6,782 nt of DNA from the NCBI GenBank assembly GCA_035604455.1, contig DATNIM010000096.1, positions 1-6,782 on the forward strand. The letters run 5' to 3'. The notes below the pieces were generated by a model that saw only the letters and a list, made by a program, of their open reading frames with translations, did not search any database and had not been told where the DNA came from. The translations under genes and the position numbers were made by a program. This stretch comes from AG25 sp035604455. GTDB lineage: Bacteria > Gemmatimonadota > Gemmatimonadetes > Gemmatimonadales > GWC2-71-9. Positions 1 through 4,815 of this stretch are shown here, one piece after another (the first letter of the stretch is position 1; every line of letters begins with the position of its first letter).

Positions 1-60
1 AATGCCACTAGCCCACCCCTGCGACGGCACCGGTATCGCGAGGGGTGGGCTAGTGGCATT
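1..60. repeat. Perfect 20-bp inverted repeat at the window edge
   Basis: Positions 1-20 (AATGCCACTAGCCCACCCCT) are the exact reverse complement of 41-60, with a 20-base spacer at 21-40. The spacer itself can partly pair (GCGA at 21-24 with TCGC at 36-39) and contains the palindrome ACCGGT at 29-34. In competition, GCGACG at 21-26 is complementary to CGTCGC at 61-66, just outside the repeat. There is no T-run after either arm, so it is not a standard intrinsic terminator. The repeat reaches base 1 and may extend beyond the window. It could be a cruciform or hairpin regulatory site, a bidirectional transcription stop, a protein-binding site, or a genome or contig end structure. The repeat is certain; its role is unknown. 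Confidence 0.9.
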
Positions 61-102
61 CGTCGCATGTCACCATTGCAAAGGCGAGGGGGTGCAGCGA
101 CC

Positions 103-339
103 ATGCCTAGCGGTAGCGGAACTAAAGAAGTTGCTGGCCGATTCGTGAACATTCTGTCTCAGTCGAAGTGGGACGAGATAACGTGGCTCCTTTGTCAAGG
201 GGAGACCCAGCGCGAAATCGCGCGACGTGTCGGCGTGAACCGGGAGACGGTCATGATGGCCGCTCGTGCGATGGGTGAGCGTCGGTCGCGGTCGGACGGA
301 ATGCGACGTTACCACCAGAGGCGACGTGCGAAGACGTAG
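103..339 (+). CDS. Small helix-turn-helix DNA-binding protein
   Basis: A 78-residue protein with a helix-turn-helix of the homeodomain-like/sigma-region-4 kind at about residues 22-57: a leading helix (WDEITWLLCQG), then the core ETQREIARRVGVNRETV. Here E34 to A40 form the positioning helix and V45 to A53 the recognition helix. The C-terminal tail is very basic (Arg-rich, residues 59-77), fitting DNA contact. I prefer the ATG at 103, preceded by a purine-rich GAGGGGG (86-92), over the in-frame ATG at 67, which lacks a clear ribosome site and would add 12 residues. It is the first gene of a plus-strand run and may be a small regulator or a recombinase-type HTH fragment. With no catalytic domain, a regulator is the simplest reading; the target is unknown. 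The palindromic repeats at 601 and 974 are possible operators, by inference only. Confidence 0.75.
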   Translation: MPSGSGTKEVAGRFVNILSQSKWDEITWLLCQGETQREIARRVGVNRETVMMAARAMGERRSRSDGMRRYHQRRRAKT

Positions 340-364
340 TCACGATCGGGCCGCATGGGATGCG

Positions 365-592
365 ATGACCGGTGTTCCACTGGTCGCCGGTCCGTGGGTG
401 TCCAGTCCTGACGGCAAGCGTGCGAACCGACACACGCCTGATGGCGGCTGGGTCTGCACGCACGACGTAGAAGGAGATCAGGTCACCATGCACGCATTCT
501 GGAGTGATCCGGAGCCATCGGACGAGAGCTATCCAAACCGTGAGGCGGCAGACGCTGCCCTACGTGCTGCTGGGTGGATGGTGGTCGATTGA
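365..592 (+). CDS. Hypothetical small protein (75 aa)
   Basis: Not recognised as a named family. The predicted protein is 75 residues, acidic, with Trp at residues 11, 29, 46 and 72. It has two short strand-like stretches (GGWVCTHD and QVTMHAFW) and a C-terminal helix (NREAADAALRAAGW), a composition I associate with short phage accessory proteins. The ATG at 365 has only a weak upstream GGGA. An alternative GTG at 326, with AGAGG four bases before it, would add 13 basic residues and overlap the end of the HTH gene, giving translational coupling. I cannot decide between them. No signal peptide, membrane segment or metal motif is visible. It lies 25 bases after the HTH gene on the same strand, so co-transcription is likely. 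Confidence 0.6.
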   Translation: MTGVPLVAGPWVSSPDGKRANRHTPDGGWVCTHDVEGDQVTMHAFWSDPEPSDESYPNREAADAALRAAGWMVVD

Positions 593-600
593 ACGGCGCC

Positions 601-614
601 CGCATGCGCCCGAA
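601..614. repeat. 14-bp leader repeat, copy 1, with palindromic core
   Basis: CGCATGCGCCCGAA occurs here and again at 975-988. Each copy sits in the short gap before a plus-strand gene, about 19 and 10 bases before the start codons. The core CGCATGCG is palindromic. It may be an operator or a conserved translation-leader element; function is inferred only. Confidence 0.6.
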
Positions 615-633
615 TGAGAGAAGGGAAAAGGCA

Positions 634-966
634 ATGAAGGACTACCACTCAACGCATGCCGTAACGTACGAACGGCCCGCAAGCGTAAGCTTTATGGTGA
701 TTGATGTACTCCCGTTCCTACGCGGTCGGAAGTGGGATGACAAGGCACTCGCGTTCGTCCACACCCTTCGTCCGTCCTACATCAGGGTTACGACCGGCGA
801 GGAGAAGTGTGACGCTCGGACGTGGCGCGTCACCGTGCATGTAGACGACGCGGATGTCATCCAGTCGATACACCAAGAGGTGGAGGTAGGGATTGCTGAA
901 GGATGGCAGTACGGGAGCGACGCGAGCAGGTGGGCTCGTGAAGTGTGCGGAGCATCGCCGCGATAA
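634..966 (+). CDS. Conserved phage-type hypothetical protein (110 aa)
   Basis: A 110-residue soluble protein without signal peptide or membrane segments. The middle (about residues 25-85) reads as a mixed alpha/beta domain: FLRGRKWDDKALAFVHTLRP, then IRV, then CDARTWRVTVHVDD and VIQSIHQEVEVGI. I have an impression of similar short proteins with a 'LRPS-IRVT...CDARTWRVTV...QEVEVG' pattern in phage and metagenomic sequences, but no function is known to me. The ATG at 634 is chosen because a purine-rich AGAAGGGAAAAGG precedes it. The longer frame from 574 would overlap the previous gene and adds an Arg/Met-rich tail without a ribosome site. Codon third positions are visibly less GC-rich than in the protease genes to the right. 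Confidence 0.75.
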   Translation: MKDYHSTHAVTYERPASVSFMVIDVLPFLRGRKWDDKALAFVHTLRPSYIRVTTGEEKCDARTWRVTVHVDDADVIQSIHQEVEVGIAEGWQYGSDASRWAREVCGASPR

Positions 967-974
967 TGCCGCTG

Positions 975-988
975 CGCATGCGCCCGAA
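975..988. repeat. 14-bp leader repeat, copy 2, with palindromic core
   Basis: Identical to 601-614. Here the palindrome extends to GCGCATGCGC (974-983). The repeat runs directly into the AAGGAGG ribosome site of the next gene, so a protein bound here, or an RNA structure formed by the palindrome, could affect translation or transcription of that gene. Confidence 0.6.
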
Positions 989-998
989 GGAGGACAAC

Positions 999-1205
999 AT
1001 GGGAATGTTCGGCTCGAAGATGGGAAGCTGGAGCACAACGTGTGCGAAAGACCCGCGCTTCAACATGAGTGGACGCGACTCCGGTACCGTTACCGGCGGC
1101 GTGCCGACGATGGACGCGGCTATTCTCGCCAAGCAGAAGGAGCTTGGTATGACCGATGCGGAGTTGGACGCTCTTACGATTGAGGTGAGCTTCTGTAAGG
1201 ACTGA
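999..1205 (+). CDS. Small hypothetical protein (68 aa)
   Basis: A 68-residue protein whose start is fixed by an ideal ribosome site, GAAGGAGG at 986-993, five bases before the ATG at 999. The N-terminal half is rich in Gly, Ser and Met (MGMFGSKMGSWS, then CAKDPRFNMSGRDSG) and probably extended. The C-terminal half (DAAILAKQKELGMTDAELDALTIEV) should be helical. Short phage proteins with a 'SK-DPRWN-SG' type segment are familiar to me and this may be one, but no function is known. No metal site, signal peptide or membrane segment is present. It is the last gene of the left plus-strand group and ends 22 bases from the convergent protease gene. Confidence 0.75.
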   Translation: MGMFGSKMGSWSTTCAKDPRFNMSGRDSGTVTGGVPTMDAAILAKQKELGMTDAELDALTIEVSFCKD

Positions 1206-1207
1206 TC

Positions 1208-1222
1208 GCGCGCCCGCGCGGG
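1208..1222. terminator. GC-rich palindrome between convergent genes (possible stop site)
   Basis: The 22-base gap between two convergent genes is almost wholly GC and contains the perfect 10-bp palindrome CCCGCGCGGG (1213-1222). It overlaps a second possible short stem (GCGCG, CGCGC) at 1208-1219. There is no T-tract and the stems have tiny loops, so a classical intrinsic terminator is not supported. Position alone makes a transcription barrier plausible. Confidence 0.25.
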
Positions 1223-1227
1223 AGTAG

Positions 1228-2490
1228 CTACGCCTTGGGCCAGCCAGGCAGCGCAGCGAGCGCGGCGTCGGCGACGGTGACGGCGTTCTTGGTCGTGATG
1301 AGGAAGCCGTGCTTCGCGAGCGCGGCCTGCACGGCGGCCTGCGCCTTGGCGAGCGTCGGCGGTCCGCTCGGGGGAGGAGGTGCCGGCGGCGCGGGAGGGG
1401 TCGGGCTGGGAGCGGGAGCGCTGCCCGCGAAGATCGCCGCCACCTTCGCGCCGATCGGCGTCCCGAGGCCACTGCACGGGTCGGGACCGGCGGCGGCGGA
1501 GTAGTGGCCGTTGGTGCCCTGCGTGATGTCGTTGAACGCTCCTGGGTTCTTCCAGAACGCGAGGAGCGCACCCTTGCCGCCGATCGCCGCGCAGAGCCCG
1601 GAGAGGAGCGGCGCGACCGCGGACGTCCCGCCGACGACCTGCGCGCTGCCGCCCTGGACGATCTCGTAGCCGGTGTTCGGGTCCGCGTTGGCGGCGACGT
1701 CGGGGACCATCCGCCCGAGCCCCGCGGGTGGAGCGGGGGCCCCGACCTGGAAGCTCTGCACCGGGAAGTGCGCGCTGAACCCGCCGCCCGTCCCCTCGCC
1801 GTTGGGGGTGTTGACCGGGGAGTTGTCCCACACCTCTTCGCTCGTCGCGGTCTTCGTCGTCCCGCCGCAGCCGACGATGCTCGGGCAGCTCGCCGGGCAG
1901 TCGACCGAGATCGTGCCCGTTCCGTCGTCTGCGTCGTTGTCCCCGGACGCCGCGAAGACGTCGTTGCCGCCGGCGACGGCCAGCACGGCAACCGCTTGCA
2001 TCCCGTCGAGTCCCGAGGGACCCCACGATGCTTCGGGGGCGCCCCACGAGATCGACGTCACGCAGCACCCGTCGGCGGTCGCCTTCGCCACGCCGCTCGT
2101 GATGTCCGAGGCGCCGTAGACCCGGATCTCGCTGGGGACCTTGCCGGTGCAGTAGAAATAAACTGCGCCCTGCACCTCGATGTCGAGCGCGACCTCCACG
2201 TCGGCGTCACCGCCTGGCGAGTTGTCGACGTCGACCTTCACCCAGGTGACCAGCGGCGTTGGCTGACCGATGCTCGCGAAGAACGCCTGCAGGTCCGCCA
2301 GCACGAACCCCCCGCCGCACTCGACGATCGCCAGTGGCTTCGTGGTGCCGGGCGCCGTGCCCTTCGGGAAGCCGTACGCGGCGCAGAGGAGCGGCAGCGT
2401 CCACGGACCGCCGCCGGTCGCGTGCGCGGCGAGGTGCTCGCGAAACGACCGGTGGGAGCGCTTGAAGTAGGGGCGAAGGGTCTTGATCAT
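1228..2490 (-). CDS. S53 (sedolisin-type) serine-carboxyl peptidase without propeptide
   Basis: A 420-residue protease of the sedolisin/kumamolisin family, which cleaves proteins with a Ser-Glu-Asp triad, often at acid pH. Visible landmarks: ExxxD at E99 and D103, SISWG at 146-150, the oxyanion-type Asp in ASGD (D184), GCGGTT at 207-212, PDVAANADPNTGYEI from 263, and the nucleophile in GGTSAVAP (S290). A C-terminal calcium-site pattern has D321-I322 and D337 in GPDPCSGLG. The catalytic core fills residues 50-355; the roughly 180-residue inhibitory prodomain usual for the family is absent. After it come a Pro-rich linker (about 357-378) and a small helical C-terminal domain (379-420). No signal peptide is seen. 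The ATG at 2490 has GAGGA upstream and overlaps the TGA of the preceding membrane protein (ATGA), so the two are translationally coupled. All catalytic residues are kept, so activity is likely. Confidence 0.93.
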   Translation of the reverse strand: MIKTLRPYFKRSHRSFREHLAAHATGGGPWTLPLLCAAYGFPKGTAPGTTKPLAIVECGGGFVLADLQAFFASIGQPTPLVTWVKVDVDNSPGGDADVEVALDIEVQGAVYFYCTGKVPSEIRVYGASDITSGVAKATADGCCVTSISWGAPEASWGPSGLDGMQAVAVLAVAGGNDVFAASGDNDADDGTGTISVDCPASCPSIVGCGGTTKTATSEEVWDNSPVNTPNGEGTGGGFSAHFPVQSFQVGAPAPPAGLGRMVPDVAANADPNTGYEIVQGGSAQVVGGTSAVAPLLSGLCAAIGGKGALLAFWKNPGAFNDITQGTNGHYSAAAGPDPCSGLGTPIGAKVAAIFAGSAPAPSPTPPAPPAPPPPSGPPTLAKAQAAVQAALAKHGFLITTKNAVTVADAALAALPGWPKA

Positions 2491-3320
2491 GGCTTCCTCT
2501 TCGCGAGTCGAAGCTGGATCTTCGCCGCGATGTGGGGGTTCGAGCGGTAGGCGGTGATGGAGACGACGGGTGCGCTGGCGTCGCCGGCGTCCGGCATCCC
2601 GGCGGGGCCGCTCGGCCAGATCGCTCCACCGGCAAGCGCGGCCTCGACGTCGGCGATGATGTCCTCGGCCACGGCGATCTCGTTGCCCGTGCAGGCCACG
2701 GCGATGGCCTGGACCGGCTGGCCCCAGTTCGCCACGACGCACGCGAGGAGCTGGGCGCCGGCCTGCTCCTGCTGCGCCGCCGTCGGCTGCGGGAGGCACG
2801 CGGCCAGGTGGCTGGCGGAGACGGTCCCGATACCGACGAGGAGCGCGACGGCCGCGACTTTCTTCGCCGCTGCCTTGGCCGCGCGCGCGGCGAGTGTGAC
2901 CGTGTGCAGCGTGAAATGGGCCTGCAGCTTCGAGTGCGTCGAGGCACCGACGGCCGATCCGACGAGCGTCCAGAACCCCGCGAGGAGGGCGTTGAGGACG
3001 GCCACGCCCGACAGGGAGCCCGCGCCGGTCAGGGAGAACGTCACCGCCGCGAGGAAGGGTCCGAGGACGCCGAAGTAGGGGAGCCACGGTTGCGGCGTGG
3101 GTGTCAGGCCGAAGAGGGTGCCGGAGTTCACCGCGTTGACGACGAACGCCGTCACGGCCGCGAGCAGGGCCGTGGTGACGCTGAGCGGCGTCAGCCCCGT
3201 CAGGGACGGAGGCCCGGCGAGAACGCTCGCTTGCGCGAGGGCAGAGCCAGGGAAAAGCCACACCACGATCGTGAGGGTGAGCAGGACGAGGAGGAGTCGG
3301 TGAAGCGGGGGACGGCGCAT
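2487..3320 (-). CDS. Multi-pass membrane protein with signal sequence, coupled to S53 peptidase
   Basis: A 277-residue protein that I cannot assign to a named family. Residues 1-31 form a good signal sequence (RR, a Leu/Val core at 8-23, SALAQA cleavage-like site). Hydrophobic stretches at about 46-66, 80-100 and 104-125 are probable membrane helices, separated by Gly/Pro-rich turns. A basic Ala/Lys helix (144-154, AARAAKAAAKK) leads into a second signal-like segment (155-171) ending in HLAAC at C175, resembling an internal lipobox. The following domain (176-230) has Cys194 and Cys210 and helical stretches, then a Pro/Gly linker and a basic tail (RLAKRKP). The upstream gap gives a poor ribosome site, but no better start exists. 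Its TGA overlaps the protease ATG. Possible roles are a membrane anchor or export partner of the protease, or a holin-like protein; neither is proven. It may be two ancestral proteins fused. Confidence 0.8.
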   Translation of the reverse strand: MRRPPLHRLLLVLLTLTIVVWLFPGSALAQASVLAGPPSLTGLTPLSVTTALLAAVTAFVVNAVNSGTLFGLTPTPQPWLPYFGVLGPFLAAVTFSLTGAGSLSGVAVLNALLAGFWTLVGSAVGASTHSKLQAHFTLHTVTLAARAAKAAAKKVAAVALLVGIGTVSASHLAACLPQPTAAQQEQAGAQLLACVVANWGQPVQAIAVACTGNEIAVAEDIIADVEAALAGGAIWPSGPAGMPDAGDASAPVVSITAYRSNPHIAAKIQLRLAKRKP

Positions 3321-3412
3321 GAGGGAGAGGATGCCCCTCGGACGGCGGGGCCGTCAACAGGACTGGAGTTTTGTCACCGGATCGTCGTACGATTCAGGGG
3401 GAGGTGAGGGGC
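3321..3412. promoter_or_regulatory. Divergent intergenic region, probable promoters both ways
   Basis: The 92 bases separate the minus-strand protease pair from the plus-strand lipoprotein gene and must carry both promoters if the genes are independently expressed. On the minus strand TTGACG (3357 down to 3352) matches five of six -35 bases, but no good -10 follows at normal spacing. On the plus strand TACGAT (3388-3393) is a weak -10 candidate. TTGTCA (3371-3376) is too near to be its -35. The plus-strand ribosome site GAGGTGAGGGG lies just before 3413. Confidence 0.3.
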
Positions 3413-3733
3413 ATGACGGCGGACGTTCGCGGGTTCCTGGTGGGGTGGGTGGGAGCGGGGATCGTGCTCATGGCGCTGGCGCTCGGCTGTCCGCCGACGC
3501 CGGCGCCGCCCGCCGTCACGTGCGGGTTCGGCGACACGAACGTCTGCGGTGGCACCTGCCCCGCCGGCCAGCAGTGCTCGTCGCCGAGCCCGACCGTTTG
3601 CGCGTGCGTGGCGGACGCGGGGTCGCCGTTCTGCGCCTTCGACAAGGCCCACGTCTGCGGCGGCCCGTGCCCGGCCGGGCAGTCGTGCCAGGCGCGCGGC
3701 GCGACCGTGTGCGCGTGCTTTCCGAACGAGTAG
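3413..3733 (+). CDS. Secreted/lipid-anchored protein with two Cys-rich repeats
   Basis: A 106-residue protein with a hydrophobic N-terminal signal (about 7-25) ending ALALGC, a degenerate lipobox with Cys26 as the candidate lipid site. A Pro-rich spacer follows, then two repeats with identical cysteine spacing, C-x7-C-x3-C-x5-C-x7-C-x-C: C37, C45, C49, C55, C63, C65 and C74, C82, C86, C92, C100, C102. Each contains VCGG-CPAGQ. Six cysteines per repeat suggest three disulfides, which require an oxidising compartment outside the cytoplasm. Similar CGG-CPAGQ-C repeats are, to my knowledge, widespread in secreted proteins of environmental bacteria, with unknown role. The ATG at 3413 is chosen for the strong GAGGTGAGGGG before it; the frame is open from 3371. 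It is divergent from the protease pair, so all three products are likely envelope-directed. Confidence 0.8.
   Translation: MTADVRGFLVGWVGAGIVLMALALGCPPTPAPPAVTCGFGDTNVCGGTCPAGQQCSSPSPTVCACVADAGSPFCAFDKAHVCGGPCPAGQSCQARGATVCACFPNE
3521..3718 (+). repeat. Tandem 37-residue Cys-repeat region
   Basis: Two coding repeats at 3521-3607 and 3632-3718, offset by 111 bases, encode the C-x7-C-x3-C-x5-C-x7-C-x-C modules. The cysteine spacing is identical while the intervening residues differ, so the duplication is old and the cysteines are under selection. Confidence 0.8.
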
Positions 3734-3740
3734 ACCGTAC

Positions 3741-3887
3741 ATGAACCACAAGCGCAAGCGACCGAAGAACGCGCGGGCCGGCTGCCTCATGTGCAAGCCG
3801 CACAAGGCCAATGGCGCCAAGAACCGGCAGCCGCTGAGCGTCGTTCGCCGCACGCAGCGCGGCCGCGACGAGCGCCACGGGGCTTGA
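3741..3887 (+). CDS. Small basic KRxRAGCLMCKP-type protein (48 aa)
   Basis: A 48-residue, strongly basic protein: KRKRPKNARAGCLMCKPHKANGAKNR near the N-terminus (residues 4-29), then a basic tail. The Lys/Arg-rich run followed by AGCLMCKPxK is a pattern I recognise from very short, widely distributed bacterial proteins of unknown function. The Cys-x2-Cys pair (C15, C18) with nearby His could bind a metal or nucleic acid, but only one CxxC is present, so a full zinc site would need a dimer or the His. The ATG at 3741 lies seven bases after the lipoprotein stop, with only a weak purine stretch (GAACGAG) upstream, so coupling to the upstream gene is likely. Too short for confident start choice, but the motif makes it real. 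Confidence 0.75.
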   Translation: MNHKRKRPKNARAGCLMCKPHKANGAKNRQPLSVVRRTQRGRDERHGA

Positions 3888-3895
3888 GTAGCCGC

Positions 3896-4321
3896 ATGAG
3901 GTCGATCTGCCGCTCTTGCCACCGTATCCGACCCGTCGATGGGACTCGATGCTGCGCGTCGTGCGCGCAGCGGCTCCGCGCCGAAGAGAGACGACGCCCA
4001 GCGGCTCCTTCCCTGGCGGCGGATGAGGCGCCTACGGACAACGTTCCGCGATCAGGATCAGCAGCCACGCCAGGAGCCGGAGGGGATTCACCGAACCCCC
4101 TGGACCATCGCGCGGAAGTGGGGGTTCGTGAGCCCGTCGCGGAGCCGCTGGATGCGGCGGACGGCGCGGTCCCGCGGCAGCCCCAGCTCGACGAGCGCGA
4201 GGCCCGCGAGGACGCCGGAGCGGTTGCGGCCCTGCCAGCACGTGACGAGGACTCTCTGCCCCGCGCGGACCCGGCGAGCGATCTCGCGCGCGCTCGCGCG
4301 GATGAGCGCGCGGTCGGCTGA
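3896..4321 (+). CDS. Zinc-ribbon N-terminus, doubtful or remnant gene
   Basis: The first 32 residues (ICRSCHRIRPVDGTRCCASC, then AQRLRAEERRR) form a convincing four-Cys zinc knuckle: C5-x2-C8 and C20-x2-C23 (C19 also available). This resembles the N-terminal zinc module seen on many phage HNH endonucleases, including the one at 5924. The rest of the 141-residue frame is antisense to the well-supported phosphatase at 4088-4501 and has the low-complexity Ala/Asp/Glu/Arg look of a shadow frame, with no HNH motif. The start at 3896 is eight bases after the previous stop with no clear ribosome site. Most likely this is a truncated HNH-type gene whose 3' part was lost, or a short gene whose true end I cannot see. 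I support the first roughly 40 codons only. Confidence 0.35.
   Translation: MRSICRSCHRIRPVDGTRCCASCAQRLRAEERRRPAAPSLAADEAPTDNVPRSGSAATPGAGGDSPNPLDHRAEVGVREPVAEPLDAADGAVPRQPQLDEREAREDAGAVAALPARDEDSLPRADPASDLARARADERAVG
4032..4091 (-). CDS. Candidate 19-residue hydrophobic peptide, GTGA-coupled
   Basis: A tiny frame starting with GTG at 4091, overlapping the phosphatase TGA as GTGA, and ending with TAG at 4032. The product, M-NPLRLLAWLLILIAERCP, is one short hydrophobic helix (LRLLAWLLILIA) with a charged C-terminus and one Cys. A purine run AGGGGG lies five to six bases before the GTG. The same GTGA junction links the two preceding genes of this group, which argues that the frame is translated. 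One helix of about 12 hydrophobic residues is short for a full span, so it may sit in or on the membrane. It is antisense to the doubtful plus-strand zinc-ribbon frame. It could be chance, since a 19-codon frame is easily found. Confidence 0.4.
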   Translation of the reverse strand: MNPLRLLAWLLILIAERCP

Positions 4322-4501
4322 GGACGGCGGCGGACCGCTGTCGTCGAGCGGCACTCGCAGCACGGTGTAGCCGGGTAGCTCCGGGTGCTGGTACTCCTCG
4401 GCCGCGAGCACGATGACGTCGAAGGGGACGCGGATGCGGGGCGGCGGCGCGCTGCCCTGCGCGAGCAAGCCGCCGGAGAGGAGGTAGGTGAAGCCGCTCA
4501 C
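4088..4501 (-). CDS. CX5R protein tyrosine/dual-specificity phosphatase
   Basis: A 137-residue phosphatase of the cysteine-dependent (PTP/DSP) superfamily. The P-loop is VLVTCWQGRNRSG: nucleophile C88, Arg94 in C-x5-R, and Ser95 that assists thiolate release. Trp89 sits where dual-specificity enzymes vary. The acid/base Asp is probably D53 or D54 in VPLDDSG, about 35 residues earlier as expected. Residues 27-38 (FDVIVLAAEEYQ) form the typical early strand and helix. The usual His before the Cys is Thr87 here, as in some phage relatives. It should hydrolyse phosphotyrosine or similar phosphoesters; the substrate is unknown. The GTG start at 4501 overlaps the TGA of the upstream membrane protein (GTGA), so translation is coupled. 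Length and motifs fit a complete small DSP, and phage copies are known. Confidence 0.88.
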   Translation of the reverse strand: MSGFTYLLSGGLLAQGSAPPPRIRVPFDVIVLAAEEYQHPELPGYTVLRVPLDDSGPPPSSADRALIRASAREIARRVRAGQRVLVTCWQGRNRSGVLAGLALVELGLPRDRAVRRIQRLRDGLTNPHFRAMVQGVR

Positions 4502-4725
4502 GCGGCCGCCCGGTCGATGCCGACCTTCGTGAGGAGGGCGGCGCCGGCGCCCGCGAGGACTGCTCCCCAGACCGGCGCCTTGACCACGTAGGCGAGCAGA
4601 CCCGCAGTGGCGCCGGTCATCATGGAGGCCAGTGCCACGGTACCGCCACCGTCATTCGACGGCGTAGACGGCGCACCCAGCGCGAAGCCTTGGACGACGT
4701 AGCCACCGAGGGAGATTGTTTCCAT
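4498..4725 (-). CDS. Small membrane protein (75 aa) upstream of phosphatase
   Basis: A 75-residue protein with an N-terminal segment (METISLGGYVVQGFALGAPS), a short Gly/Asn/Asp linker, then two hydrophobic stretches: about 35-52 (TVALASMMTGATAGLLAYVV) and 56-68 (VWGAVLAGAGAALL), separated by KAP. It ends VGIDRAAA. This looks like a two-helix hairpin in the cytoplasmic membrane, as in many small phage membrane proteins; holin-like function is possible but unproven. The ATG at 4725 is chosen because GGAGAAG (4737 down to 4731) lies five bases before it. The longer frame from a GTG at 4818 has no ribosome site and begins inside the inverted repeat. Its TGA overlaps the phosphatase GTG. Confidence 0.7.
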   Translation of the reverse strand: METISLGGYVVQGFALGAPSTPSNDGGGTVALASMMTGATAGLLAYVVKAPVWGAVLAGAGAALLTKVGIDRAAA

Positions 4726-4815
4726 CGTTGCTTCTCCGAGAGGGTCCCCACTTTGGTGATCGCTCCGAAGCTCGTGGTCGCTTCGTCGAGGCGCGACAAG
4801 ATGGGCCGAGCCGCT

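Noticed and set aside
1..60. Intrinsic (Rho-independent) terminator at the left edge
   Set aside because: The stem is long and perfect but no T-tract follows on either strand.
777..2068. Two minus-strand frames of about 400 codons (777-1991 and 857-2068)
   Set aside because: They are out of frame with the clear S53 peptidase, are Arg/Ala/Ser-rich low-complexity products of GC-rich DNA, and run over the plus-strand genes at 634-1205.
2491..3357. Upstream extension of the peptidase frame to 3357, which would give a 709-residue protein with a long N-terminus
   Set aside because: The extra 289 residues are Arg/Pro/Gly-rich, overlap the membrane protein in another frame and do not look like an S53 prodomain. 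The ATG at 2490 has a ribosome site and an ATGA overlap.
1309..3407. Long plus-strand frames 1309-2550 and 2532-3407
   Set aside because: Both are antisense to the peptidase and membrane protein, consist mostly of Arg/Gly/Glu/Asp, and show no domain.
3374..3922. Minus-strand frame of 182 codons opposite the Cys-repeat lipoprotein
   Set aside because: It is Arg/Ala-rich and antisense to a protein with exactly repeated Cys spacing.
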